A stretch of DNA of 64,000 bases from JANMDR01 sp031376425 (GCA_031376425.1 JANMDR010000048.1:1-64000), one strand, 5' to 3'; positions 51,431 through 60,101 are shown, numbered from the stretch's first letter. Translations and numbers: made by a program. Notes: generated by a model not told the origin, from the sequence alone.

Positions 51431-52792
51431 ATGCAAATAAATTTATCCGGTGCAGGTGCAAGAGAGTTTAATTTTGATGGTTTAGTTGGCCCGACGCATA
51501 ACTACAGTGGTTTGTCGTTCGGCAATATTGCATCAAGTAATAATCAGGGTGTGGTTGCAAACCCAAAGCTTGCGGCGCTGCAGGGGCTAGATAAAATGAA
51601 AGCCTTGCACGATCAAGGCTTTGCCCAAGGTGTGTTTGCGCCGCATGAACGCCCCAATATAGCCGCTTTGCGAGCATTGGGATTTGCAGGGAGCGATGCT
51701 CAGGTTATCGCTGTGGCTGCGAAGCATGCGCCCGCTATTTTTAATAGCGCCTGCAGTGCATCGTCGATGTGGACAGCCAATGCGGCGACAGTGAGCCCAT
51801 CAGCAAATACTGCAGATGGTCGAGTACATTTTACTGCCGCAAACTTGAACAATAAATTTCACCGAGCAATGGAGCATCCGCAAACCAGCCGCTTGCTGCG
51901 TGCCATGTTTCCCGACGCACATTTCTTTGCGCATCATGATGCCCTCGCCAATTGCCCCGCATTTGGTGATGAAGGGGCTGCCAATCACACGCGGTTTTGT
52001 GCTGGATATGGTAAACGTGGTGTTGAGTTATTTGTATACGGTGCCCAAGGCTTTGATAACACTAAGCCTGCACCAAAACGCTTCCCCGCTCGGCAAACCT
52101 TGGAAGCCTCGCAAGCGGTGGCACGCTTGCATGGCTTAGATGACGCGCACGTGGTCTATGCACAACAGCATCCTGACGTGATCGATGCCGGCATATTTCA
52201 TAATGATGTGATTGCGGTGGGCAATGGCGATGTATTGTTTTGCCACGAGCAAGCATTTTTGGAGCAAGCCAATGTTATTGCGCAACTCCAGCAAAAGCAG
52301 GGCGCTAATTTTATTGCAGTTGTGGTGCCAGCTAGCGCGGTGAGTGTGGCGGATGCGGTGAGTTCGTATTTGTTTAATAGCCAATTATTAAGCCAAAGTG
52401 ATGGCAGCATGATGTTGCTGGTGCCCAGTGAATGTAAAACGAATGCTCGCGTTTGGCACTACTTGCAAACACTTACCGAAGGTGGGACTACACCAATTAA
52501 AAAAGTATTGGTCATGGACTTGCGCGAAAGTATGCGCAATGGCGGTGGACCCGCATGCTTGCGGTTGCGCGTAGAACTAAACGCGGCTGAAGCGGCTGCA
52601 GTAAACTCAGGCGTGCTAATGACGCCAGCGCTTTACACCACGCTGACGAATTGGGTAAAGCAGCACTATCGCGATCGTATGGCAGAAACCGATTTGTGCG
52701 ATCCGCAATTGCTCAATGAATCACGCAGCGCATTAGATAGCCTAACCCAGATTTTGCAGCTTGGTTCAGTTTATCCGTTTCAACTTGCCTAA
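51431..52792 (+). CDS. astB: N-succinylarginine dihydrolase
   Basis: A 453-residue enzyme of the amidinotransferase-like fold, hydrolysing N2-succinylarginine to succinylornithine, CO2 and two ammonia. Family marks are FDGLVGPTHNYSGLSFGN at the N-terminus, FFAHHDALANCPAFGDEGAANHTR, YAQQHPDVIDAGIFHNDVIAVGN and the catalytic Cys in RNGGGPACLRLRV near residue 375. ATG 51431 is used because a GAGG site precedes it by 9 bases; a TTG two codons earlier is possible. It is the last gene of the operon: astE, which follows astB in Pseudomonas, is absent, and a convergent oxidoreductase gene comes next. Confidence 0.94.
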   Translation: MQINLSGAGAREFNFDGLVGPTHNYSGLSFGNIASSNNQGVVANPKLAALQGLDKMKALHDQGFAQGVFAPHERPNIAALRALGFAGSDAQVIAVAAKHAPAIFNSACSASSMWTANAATVSPSANTADGRVHFTAANLNNKFHRAMEHPQTSRLLRAMFPDAHFFAHHDALANCPAFGDEGAANHTRFCAGYGKRGVELFVYGAQGFDNTKPAPKRFPARQTLEASQAVARLHGLDDAHVVYAQQHPDVIDAGIFHNDVIAVGNGDVLFCHEQAFLEQANVIAQLQQKQGANFIAVVVPASAVSVADAVSSYLFNSQLLSQSDGSMMLLVPSECKTNARVWHYLQTLTEGGTTPIKKVLVMDLRESMRNGGGPACLRLRVELNAAEAAAVNSGVLMTPALYTTLTNWVKQHYRDRMAETDLCDPQLLNESRSALDSLTQILQLGSVYPFQLA

Positions 52793-52799
52793 ACCTAGA

Positions 52800-52835
52800 A
52801 GACTGGTGACGTTTAATTTTCGGCTTCACCAGTCT
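52800..52835. terminator. Hairpin between convergent genes
   Basis: AGACTGGTGA (52800-52809) and TCACCAGTCT (52826-52835) pair perfectly over 10 bp with a 16-base loop. It is 8 bases after the astB stop and between convergent genes. There is no T-run on the plus strand, so it would be an atypical terminator or an mRNA 3'-end stabiliser. Confidence 0.5.
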
Positions 52836-52886
52836 ACTGCGAGACTATTTAAGTTTCGCTTTAGTGTAATACAGTAGCCAAACCTA

Positions 52887-53894
52887 TTAACCTAAACTTG
52901 GCACAACTAAAATCTTGCCACTACGTTCATCTGCGGCCGCCGCTGCAACCGCTTCTTTAATTTGGCTCAAGCCATAACGGGCATGAATGGCGGTGTGCAA
53001 TTTGCCTTCAGCGATAAGCTTGGCGATACTGCCGAAGGTGGCTGCTTGTTGTTGCGGTGTGGCATTGCGGAACCAAAACGCTAACCAAAAGCCCTTCAAG
53101 GTAATATTGCGGAAGACGAAGTTAGCGGGTGAAACTTGGCAAGGCTCGCCACTCATCATGCCGTAATTCACCAGTGTACCGCCTTCACCCAAGCACGAAG
53201 CCAAGCGGTCAGTAGCAGCACCACCTACGGCGTCAATACCGAGCATAATTTTTGCGCCGCCGGTAGCTTCGGCCACGCGTTTGGCAAGACCCTTACCATC
53301 CGTTATTACAACATCGCCGCCGGTGGCTTTAACGCCATCAATAGCGCTATCGCGACGCACAATATTCACAGTTTTTAAGCCCCGTAGTTTTGCTAGTTGT
53401 ACTAAATAGGCACCCACGCCAGAATTGGCCGCGTTTTGAATTACCCAATCGCCTTCTTTTAAATCTACAAATTCAGAAAGCATGAGTGAGGCGGTGGGTG
53501 GGTTTACGGTCAGCATGCTGAGTTGTTCGGGGTCTGCACCCTTGGGTGCGGCAATTACTTTGCGGGCATCTGCTACTACGTGAGTTGACCAAGTACCGGA
53601 ACCCACCGGTAGCAGCACCATTTGCCCCACAGTTAGGCTCATGACATCATCGCCAATGGCTGCAACCTTACCCACACCCTCATTACCGCCCACTGCTGGC
53701 AATGGTGGCAACATGCCATAGGTACCAGTTAAAGTGAGTACATCAGAAGGGTTGATGGGGGATGCCAATACCTCAATCAGTACTTGGCTGGGTGTGAGTG
53801 CGGGCAAAGTTTGTTTAACGGCAGCGATGGATTCTTGCGGTACCGGACCACGTTGTTCATAGACGGCACGGGTTACTTCGATGGTTTTGGACAT
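52887..53894 (-). CDS. MDR-superfamily oxidoreductase (MECR/quinone-reductase-like)
   Basis: A 335-residue medium-chain reductase without the catalytic zinc ligands. The N-terminal domain has VLIEVLASPINPSDVLTLTGTYG and GNEGVGKVAAIGDD. The nucleotide fold has WVIQNAANSGVGAYLVQLAKLRG, and the phrase ASPINPSD with Y-G at the end recalls mitochondrial-type trans-2-enoyl-CoA reductases (MECR). It likely reduces an enone or enoyl thioester with NADPH. It is convergent with astB and not part of that pathway. Confidence 0.88.
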   Translation of the reverse strand: MSKTIEVTRAVYEQRGPVPQESIAAVKQTLPALTPSQVLIEVLASPINPSDVLTLTGTYGMLPPLPAVGGNEGVGKVAAIGDDVMSLTVGQMVLLPVGSGTWSTHVVADARKVIAAPKGADPEQLSMLTVNPPTASLMLSEFVDLKEGDWVIQNAANSGVGAYLVQLAKLRGLKTVNIVRRDSAIDGVKATGGDVVITDGKGLAKRVAEATGGAKIMLGIDAVGGAATDRLASCLGEGGTLVNYGMMSGEPCQVSPANFVFRNITLKGFWLAFWFRNATPQQQAATFGSIAKLIAEGKLHTAIHARYGLSQIKEAVAAAAADERSGKILVVPSLG

Positions 53895-54110
53895 AGTGAT
53901 TTCTTTTTAGAGTAGATGTTAAAAAACGTGTTGAGAGCGAGCGCTAATGTAGAGCATCTCGGCAATGCAGAACATAAATATACGCTAATTATTTCCGGAA
54001 ATTTAAGATGCGCTTGACAAGTACCGTCGGCTTTAGGAGTTAGAAAGTTAAAAAATCTGAAAACCCTCTAAAACAGGGATTTTCAGGTTATTTGTGGAGC
54101 TTATGCGGGT

Positions 54111-54689
54111 TTACGAGGCGCTTACTCTGGCGTTACTATCATGCTGTGCAAAGCCACGTAGCATCGCTTTAGGTGTGCGAATAAACAGCAAGCAGCCGTG
54201 TTCACTATAGACATTATCGTGGCGCGAACCGGGACGGCAAAGTTGATAGTCACCTACCTGCATTAAGCGGTCGTTTAAATAACAGGAGCCACTAATGACG
54301 AGACTTTCTTCATCGCCAGTATGATCGTGCGCAGGTAGGCTGCCACCTGGTTGGAAGCGGGCGTACCAAGAAAGGGTTTCACCATCGTCATGCAGTATTT
54401 GCATCGAAACCAGCGGATTGATAGGACGCCACTTTGTGGCCGTTGCGCCGCTAAATGCATGTTGCGTACTAATTTTTGTGTCGATGTGATTAGCCGCATC
54501 TGTTGCGGACACGGTAGATTTTTTAGGCGAGCTTTTTTCTGTTGCCGCCCACATCATGAGAGCTTCTTTTACCCGTGTACTGCGCGTGGGCGCGACTTCA
54601 ACTAGCGCTAAATTTTGCGCAATCGAGGCGAGTAAATTGGTGCTGAGTATTTCTGGCGTGTTGGGCGTGTTTTTTAAGTTTGCGCGCAT
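54111..54689 (-). CDS. ChrR-like cupin protein, likely partner of the ECF sigma factor
   Basis: A 192-residue protein. Residues ~95-180 form a cupin of the ChrR type (ARFQPGGSLPAHDHTGDEESLVISG, then VGDYQLCRPGSRHDNVYS) with the metal-binding His, His, Glu and His. ChrR proteins bind and silence their sigma factor and release it under singlet oxygen or similar stress. The usual N-terminal anti-sigma domain with its zinc-binding His/Cys set is not seen: the first ~90 residues hold no cysteine and look poorly conserved. The gene follows the sigma gene by 10 bases. Confidence 0.82.
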   Translation of the reverse strand: MRANLKNTPNTPEILSTNLLASIAQNLALVEVAPTRSTRVKEALMMWAATEKSSPKKSTVSATDAANHIDTKISTQHAFSGATATKWRPINPLVSMQILHDDGETLSWYARFQPGGSLPAHDHTGDEESLVISGSCYLNDRLMQVGDYQLCRPGSRHDNVYSEHGCLLFIRTPKAMLRGFAQHDSNARVSAS

Positions 54690-54699
54690 GGTGATCTCA

Positions 54700-55416
54700 T
54701 TAAATATATTCGGCTACATCGTCGCCAAGAGCGGCACGTAGCGATGTTAAGGCGCGGCGAATGTGGGTTTTTACGGTACCTAGCGCCAATCCTGAATGTG
54801 CGGCAATTTCAGCGTGGCTCAAGCCGCGAAAAAATGCCAAGGCTAGCATCTGACGTTCTATAGGTGCCAAAGTAAGTAGCGCTTGGTGGAGTACAGTGTT
54901 GCGTTCCGTGGTGACGAGCAAATCGGGGGGGGAAGCGAAGCTTGACGCACCCTCGTTCAGTTGCACTTCACCTTCTTCATCAATTGCACCATCCTGCAAT
55001 AGGTGGGGATCGGGATGGGATATCGCCTCATCTTGACGGCGCAAGCAATCTAGCGCGCGACTACGCGCAATGATGAGCAACCATGCAAGCACACGCCCAC
55101 GTGAAGCATCATAACGATCAGCCTCGCGCCAAGCCTGCATATAGGTGTCGGATACTACTTCTTCGGCTAATTCATGACGTTGCACAATGCGTTGGGCAAT
55201 GGTGAATACGCGGCGCATGGTGGCATCGTAAAACTGCGATAGCGCTTGCTGTTCTTGCCTTGCCATTGCTTGCACCAGCGACCACAAGCGCAAGTTTTCG
55301 GCATCGCGCTTAGCGCTGGCTTGCGCATCGATACCGGCATTGGTGTCTGCCACCATTGGCGTATTGGCAACGGTAGCTGGCGTTTTTGACGCGCGAGTTT
55401 TAGTGGATCCATTCAT
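54700..55416 (-). CDS. ECF-type RNA polymerase sigma factor
   Basis: A 238-residue sigma factor. Region 2 (FYDATMRRVFTIAQRIVQRHELAEEVVSDTYMQAWREADRYDASRGRVLAWLLIIARSRALDCLRR) and region 4 (LTLAPIERQMLALAFFRGLSHAEIAAHSGLALGTVKTHIRRALTSLR) are complete, with an acidic linker between. Pairing with a ChrR-like cupin places it in the ECF11-like group, active in singlet oxygen or aldehyde stress. The start is uncertain: the frame is open to 55518, and a third ATG lies at about 55356. I use ATG 55416, the beginning of a basic Thr/Ala-rich stretch. Targets may include the adjacent redox genes. Confidence 0.88.
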   Translation of the reverse strand: MNGSTKTRASKTPATVANTPMVADTNAGIDAQASAKRDAENLRLWSLVQAMARQEQQALSQFYDATMRRVFTIAQRIVQRHELAEEVVSDTYMQAWREADRYDASRGRVLAWLLIIARSRALDCLRRQDEAISHPDPHLLQDGAIDEEGEVQLNEGASSFASPPDLLVTTERNTVLHQALLTLAPIERQMLALAFFRGLSHAEIAAHSGLALGTVKTHIRRALTSLRAALGDDVAEYI

Positions 55417-55552
55417 GCGGCCAATTATAAACGCGTTTAGGTGTTGGCCTAAATTTGCTGATATGTTGGCGCGTGTCTGCGCATGTGACTGAACACTAAA
55501 ATTTACACTTATATGCATGGTTGGAGGTTAAGTAATAAGTTACTTTGCAGTA

Positions 55553-55780
55553 TCAAGTGCCATTAAAATTTGCAGCAGCACTATTAGCTTGTTGTTCTAA
55601 TGATTCAAATAAATCAGTTTTTACCTCGTGTTCTGGTGGCGCTTGCGTAATCGAGTGCGTTTCAACAAAAGTGACGAAAACCAAGGATGCCGCGATGGCT
55701 GCTGCAACCATAATTGTGGCAGTGGCTGCGTGGACAAAAACTGTTACTCTTTCGATGCGAGTTGCTCTGGAATACTTCAT
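55553..55780 (-). CDS. Small single-helix membrane protein
   Basis: A 75-residue protein with one membrane helix (about residues 10-40, VTVFVHAATATIMVAAAIAASLVFVTF) and a polar tail (EHEVKTDLFESLEQQANSAAANF). A perfect AAGGAGAG site lies 6 bases before the ATG, which is why I call it real rather than the overlapping plus-strand frame (55545-55817). It lies just upstream of the ECF sigma gene on the same strand. The function is unknown; I recognise no family. Confidence 0.65.
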   Translation of the reverse strand: MKYSRATRIERVTVFVHAATATIMVAAAIAASLVFVTFVETHSITQAPPEHEVKTDLFESLEQQANSAAANFNGT

Positions 55781-55956
55781 CTTGCTCTCCTTAAATGTGA
55801 TGTGCGCTAGGGTATAAAGGCATTAGTACATTAGGCACATCATCATTTAAGGCTTAAACAGTGCTTGCTTTGTGCAGCAATTACAGCAAATTGAGATACA
55901 TTGTGGCAAAAATATGACGCTGATTTTTAGTGCAGCGCTTTTCAACTATTTACGTA

Positions 55957-56430
55957 TTACTGCTTAGTGACAATATCGCGATGCATAGGCGCTAGTGCCG
56001 CTAACAACTTGTTTTGTGCGGCAAAGGGTACGCCGTGTGTTTCCATCGCCCTTTGCAATTGTTCTACGAGGGCATTGAAGTGCTCGCGCTTAATGAGGTG
56101 GCCAGCATGAATCGGCTTCATCTTGCCGCCTTTGTATTCGCAGCCACCGTTCATAATTTCACAGGTTTGATCAACTAATTGCTTTTTAAAATTCGCCGGT
56201 TCTGTTTCGGTAAAAAACGGTTTAGTGCGCGGGTCTTCAAGCAAATTAAGCCAAAACGTATCCATGATTTTTTCAAGACCGGCTTTGCCACCGAACTCTT
56301 TAAATGTTTCGGTGCCGGTCAAACGCGCGCCTTCTTGAGCCAGAGCATTTTGGGTTAAAAAAGTGCCGCTAAGCAAGATAGCTATTGCGGCGAGGCTTAC
56401 AAAAATACGTTTAGTGATGATGAGATTCAT
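55957..56430 (-). CDS. Exported group 1 truncated haemoglobin
   Basis: A 157-residue protein with a signal peptide (to about residue 32, NALAQEGA), then a 2-over-2 globin: FKEFGGKAGLEKIMDTFWLNLLEDPRTKPFFTETEPANFKKQLVDQTCEIMNGG, and KPIHAGHLIKREHFNALVEQL, where the His of H-L-I-K-R-E-H-F region supplies the haem-binding F8 position. Group 1 truncated globins bind O2 and NO and often act as NO dioxygenases, but in the cytoplasm; here it would be periplasmic. It follows the DUF3034 gene and a strong AAAGGAAAA site. It is linked to the multihaem cytochrome operon. Confidence 0.88.
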   Translation of the reverse strand: MNLIITKRIFVSLAAIAILLSGTFLTQNALAQEGARLTGTETFKEFGGKAGLEKIMDTFWLNLLEDPRTKPFFTETEPANFKKQLVDQTCEIMNGGCEYKGGKMKPIHAGHLIKREHFNALVEQLQRAMETHGVPFAAQNKLLAALAPMHRDIVTKQ

Positions 56431-56474
56431 GAGGGTTTTCCTTTAATACAAAATTGATTGAGCTACTAAATTAG

Positions 56475-57392
56475 TTAGAAGCCAGCTTGAACTGAAATAT
56501 AAGTGGCACGTTGCTTGTCTTTAATCACGATATTGCCAAGGTCTGCATAGGCTAAGGTGACGGACACATTCTTGGTTGGCGCCCAAGCGACAAAAATATC
56601 CGCCCAGTTATCTTCTTTGAAACCGAGTTTGTCCGGCTTGGCGCGGAATTCAGCGCCAATGGCTAGGTCGCGTCGTAGCAAATAAGCAATGGAGCCTTCG
56701 AGTTTTGGTTTATAGCTACCCGTATTGAAGCCTAGAATTCCAGTTTGGTTAGCTTTAGTGAAGCGCAGGGTGCCGTTGACTAAAATACTGGTGCTCAAAA
56801 AGAGCTTAGTCGCCGATACATATAGATCAGTGCCTTTATCCTTGGGAATGCCGAGGGCTGCGAGTAATTGCCCGCGATTATTTTTTTTATACTGCAAACC
56901 AACAGCAATTTGCGGTAGGAGGCTATCCTGTTCCAACACAGCATCACCAGCTACGCGTACTTTTAAACCAACGATTTGTTGCTCAAACTTATAGCCATTG
57001 CCTAACCCTAACAGTCCGCCAACGTCCCGCGTATCAAAGGTTTGTTTGGCAAATGAGAGTTCGGCACGATCATAGATGCCAATTAACCCGCCTACTACCG
57101 CTAAGTTATAGTCTTTTGCGCGTACATTAGTGGCGAATAAATTTGCGCCAAATTGATCAGCAGTGCCATTACCGCCAATGACCGCCCACGGCGTTAAGCC
57201 ACCGCCAGCTGTGCCTTCAATACTCGATACCCCGCCAGTGAGCAGGAGTTTAGAGGAAAAAGTGGTCGGAATCGCAGGGGTGGTTTCAGCCGCTGGTGCT
57301 TGGGCATGGCTAACAGTGCTGACGGCTAAAAGTGCTGGTGCCAAAAGCAAGCCTAGCGTTTTCGTTTTACGGGAAAGAGAATTAAATTCCAT
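56475..57392 (-). CDS. DUF3034 outer-membrane protein
   Basis: A 305-residue protein with a signal peptide (ends VSHAQA near 31) and alternating beta-strand pattern to the terminal aromatic (TYISVQAGF), as in an outer-membrane barrel. The sequence (KLLLTGGVSSIEGTAGGGLTPWAVIGGNGT ... NLAVVGGLIGIYDRAELSFAKQTFDTR) matches the DUF3034 family. Its role is not established to my knowledge. It is 44 bases upstream of the globin gene and 49 bases downstream of a MITE-like element that separates it from the FAD/ferredoxin gene. Confidence 0.85.
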   Translation of the reverse strand: MEFNSLSRKTKTLGLLLAPALLAVSTVSHAQAPAAETTPAIPTTFSSKLLLTGGVSSIEGTAGGGLTPWAVIGGNGTADQFGANLFATNVRAKDYNLAVVGGLIGIYDRAELSFAKQTFDTRDVGGLLGLGNGYKFEQQIVGLKVRVAGDAVLEQDSLLPQIAVGLQYKKNNRGQLLAALGIPKDKGTDLYVSATKLFLSTSILVNGTLRFTKANQTGILGFNTGSYKPKLEGSIAYLLRRDLAIGAEFRAKPDKLGFKEDNWADIFVAWAPTKNVSVTLAYADLGNIVIKDKQRATYISVQAGF

Positions 57393-57440
57393 GAATTGAT
57401 TCTTTCTGAAATAGTTTGAAGAAGCTGCAAATACTGCTTA

Positions 57441-57599
57441 GGGGTGCGGAAATTGTTAACGTCCCGTTTTGGGGGGTGCTGACGAGATGCAGTGCTAGGC
57501 GTTCCGAAGGCAGTGTGGCTGGCCACACAACTGAGGAACAACAACGCAATGCGCCCGTCAGTGCGTTCAAAAATGGGATATTGGCAGTTTCCGCATCCC
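57441..57599. mobile_element. MITE-like element, copy B
   Basis: A 159-base non-coding element with 30-base terminal inverted repeats (57441-57470 and 57570-57599, about 23 of 30 matched) and TTA on both flanks (57438-57440, 57600-57602). It shares its ends, its core and its orientation with copy A at 34251-34410. It lies in the gap between the FAD/cNMP/ferredoxin gene and the DUF3034 gene of one minus-strand cluster and could alter their co-transcription. Confidence 0.82.
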
Positions 57600-57659
57600 T
57601 TACATCAACACTACGCAGAAAGTTTTAAACTGGATTTAGCGCGATGTTAAATTGTCTTT

Positions 57660-60101
57660 CTACTCCGTTCCGCTCGTATAAGCGAGGAATTTCTCCGGCG
57701 CTACCCGTATCGCCGCACCAGTTGGGCATGAGCGTACGCAGGCAGCACCACCTGCTTGGTCTTTGCACATATCGCACTTTACCGCTTTCTTTGGCAGCGA
57801 TTTGTCTTTATTGACCTTTGCTACGCCCGGTTCTTGACCCAAACCGAACATGAGCCATGAAATTAGCGATGGCCGTTTTGCTTTTGGCTCACTTGCCGCC
57901 ATTTGGATCACGCCATATGGGCAATTGCGCTCGCAATTACCACAGCCTATGCACGTATCGGCAATATAGACTTCGCCGTTTGCAGAGCGTCTGATGGCGT
58001 CTGGAGGGCAATCTTTCATGCAGTGGGGATGTTCGCAATGGCGGCAGGATGTGGGTACATGAATTTGTGCGAATGTAGGCCCTGCTTCGCGGTTGAGTCG
58101 GGATGTGCCGTCATGAGTTTCAGCGCAGGCTTTCTCGCAATTATTGCAACGAATGCACAGGCTTTCATCAATAAGCAAAACATCGGTAGCCTCCCCTAAA
58201 CCTTGCTGCATCAGGAAAGAAATAATATTGCCTGATTCCGATTTTGTTTCCATTTCCTGATTGCTCTTGATGCGCTGCATTGATTGCGCGCCTAGTTTTG
58301 TAGCAATCCCCGTATTACTAGCCATTATTTCCGTAAGCCTTGCGGCTTCAAGCAAAATGGCTTCTGTAGGTACTGCCGCGCGCACTGTGGCTGAGCGTGG
58401 CGCATCAGAGAGCATCGCCATTTCGCCGACGTAATTTCCGGCGGCTACATAGGATAGTACGATTTCTTTTCCGGCAATGGTGCGTGATACCGTAACAGAA
58501 CCACGCCGGATTAAGTAGAGACCATCGGCAGTATCGCCTTCGGTAAACAGCGCCTGATTTGTCGCGAACCGTTTTAGGGTCGCGCTTTCCACTAGATAAT
58601 CAACTTGATGATCCCAGAGGTCTTGCGATAGGGTTTGCCGCACTACGCGTTTCATCATCACGGAATCAAGCATTTTGCGAACCGACTCTACGGATGCTAA
58701 TAGCTTCAACATGCTGCGGCGTGGTGTTTCTAATAACTGGGTCTGCTCGCTGGTACGGATAGTGGCGGTGCGCCGGCGACCTGAAAGCAAGCCCATCTCG
58801 CCAAAAAACTCGCCCTTGCCTAACTCGAATTTAATCGGTTGACCTTTGGCATCCGTAAATTCAACGCTTACCTTTCCAGAAACAATGGAGTAAAAAGAAT
58901 TGGTGTAATCATTTCGATTAAATACCACTTCGTTGGCATTGTGAAGATGGATTTGGCTTTCCATCAACAATTCACGCAATTGCAACTGCGTTAGACTTGA
59001 TAGCAGCGGAACGCTGGATTGGATTGTTTGCACGGCTTCGGCCACGCTACTAATTTTGATGCCTTTAAATTTAGCGCGCAATACCGGCTCATCTGCAGGT
59101 TCTACATTATTGCCTAATATATACTCAACCGCCTCATAGCCCTGATTCATTGCTTGCTTAATCAGGGGATAGCCGCCTAGTGCACCAATAATATACAAAC
59201 CTGGAACATTGGATTCATAGCGTTCTGAAAGCGCAGGAATCGCATCCATATTGGCGTTAGGAAATTGAATGCCGAAGCTTTCAACCAATTTACGCGGTGC
59301 AATCGCACCTAGACGCGCGATGATGCGGTGGCACGGTATAGTCTCTTGTCCTGCCGGTGTGTTGGCAACAAATGAAAGTGGGAATTGATTGCTAGGGCTT
59401 TTTTCGGCAGCTTCAACATGTGCTACTGATGTGCTGTAACGCACGGCAACTTTGTCGGCCTTGTCGGCGGCTAAAATCAGCGCCGCATTGCCATCCTTAA
59501 TCCGCGAAAATTCATCGCTGCGGTTAATTAAAATAACCCGATTTTGTTTGGCTAGCGCGAGCGCATTTTCAATTGCTGCATCACCAGCACCCACCACAAT
59601 AATAGTTTCGTCGCTAAACTCTTCTGGGTCATCAAGCTGATATTGTACGTTGGGCAAATTTTCCCCGGGTACGCCAAGGGTACGCAAGTTGCCCTGTAAA
59701 CCGATGGCGAGGATGATATGTTTTGCTTGCACTGTTTTGCCACTGGCAAGGGCAATGGTGAAATTGCCTTTTTCGCCCTTTATGCTGCTAACTTGGGAGC
59801 TAAATTGCAAATTAACCCCCAGCGCTTTCAATTGCGTTTCCCATACGCCTAGGATTTTTTCCCTTGTACCCTCAGCAAAGTCTAGCGGGCTACGCAATGG
59901 TAAAACGGTAGGTTCAGCCATGACATGTTTGCCACGCTGATATTTGAAAATCGTATCGGCAAAATGGCTTGCTTGCGCCTCTAGCAACACATGGGAAACT
60001 TTTAGTTCAGCCGCATGGCTGGCTGCAGAAATACCGGCTGGACCTGAGCCAATAATGGCTATATCAAAACAGGCATCGGTGGTGTCGCTTTGGGTGCTCA
60101 T
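57660..60101 (-). CDS. FAD oxidoreductase / two cNMP-binding domains / four-cluster ferredoxin fusion
   Basis: An 813-residue cytoplasmic protein in three parts. Residues ~10-330 are a thioredoxin-reductase-like flavoprotein (FAD motif IIGSGPAGISAASHA, NAD(P) motif VVGAGDAAIENALAL, YIIGALGGYPLI) that lacks a CxxC active site. Residues ~375-620 contain two cyclic-nucleotide-binding domains (KGEFFGEMGLLSGRRRTATIRT; GNYVGEMAMLSDAPRSATVRA). The C-terminus has four [4Fe-4S] motifs of HycB/DmsB type: CIRCNNCEKAC, CRHCEHPHCMKDCP, CIGCGNCERNCP and CDMCKDQAGGAACVRSCP. It could pass electrons between NAD(P)H and a partner under cAMP-like control. It starts at a 4-base overlap with the cytochrome gene upstream. 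No membrane helix or signal is seen. Confidence 0.9.
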   Translation of the reverse strand: MSTQSDTTDACFDIAIIGSGPAGISAASHAAELKVSHVLLEAQASHFADTIFKYQRGKHVMAEPTVLPLRSPLDFAEGTREKILGVWETQLKALGVNLQFSSQVSSIKGEKGNFTIALASGKTVQAKHIILAIGLQGNLRTLGVPGENLPNVQYQLDDPEEFSDETIIVVGAGDAAIENALALAKQNRVILINRSDEFSRIKDGNAALILAADKADKVAVRYSTSVAHVEAAEKSPSNQFPLSFVANTPAGQETIPCHRIIARLGAIAPRKLVESFGIQFPNANMDAIPALSERYESNVPGLYIIGALGGYPLIKQAMNQGYEAVEYILGNNVEPADEPVLRAKFKGIKISSVAEAVQTIQSSVPLLSSLTQLQLRELLMESQIHLHNANEVVFNRNDYTNSFYSIVSGKVSVEFTDAKGQPIKFELGKGEFFGEMGLLSGRRRTATIRTSEQTQLLETPRRSMLKLLASVESVRKMLDSVMMKRVVRQTLSQDLWDHQVDYLVESATLKRFATNQALFTEGDTADGLYLIRRGSVTVSRTIAGKEIVLSYVAAGNYVGEMAMLSDAPRSATVRAAVPTEAILLEAARLTEIMASNTGIATKLGAQSMQRIKSNQEMETKSESGNIISFLMQQGLGEATDVLLIDESLCIRCNNCEKACAETHDGTSRLNREAGPTFAQIHVPTSCRHCEHPHCMKDCPPDAIRRSANGEVYIADTCIGCGNCERNCPYGVIQMAASEPKAKRPSLISWLMFGLGQEPGVAKVNKDKSLPKKAVKCDMCKDQAGGAACVRSCPTGAAIRVAPEKFLAYTSGTE

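Noticed and set aside
55545..55817. 90-codon plus-strand frame opposite the small membrane protein
   Set aside because: The minus-strand frame has the perfect AAGGAGAG site and a clean membrane helix; the plus frame has neither.
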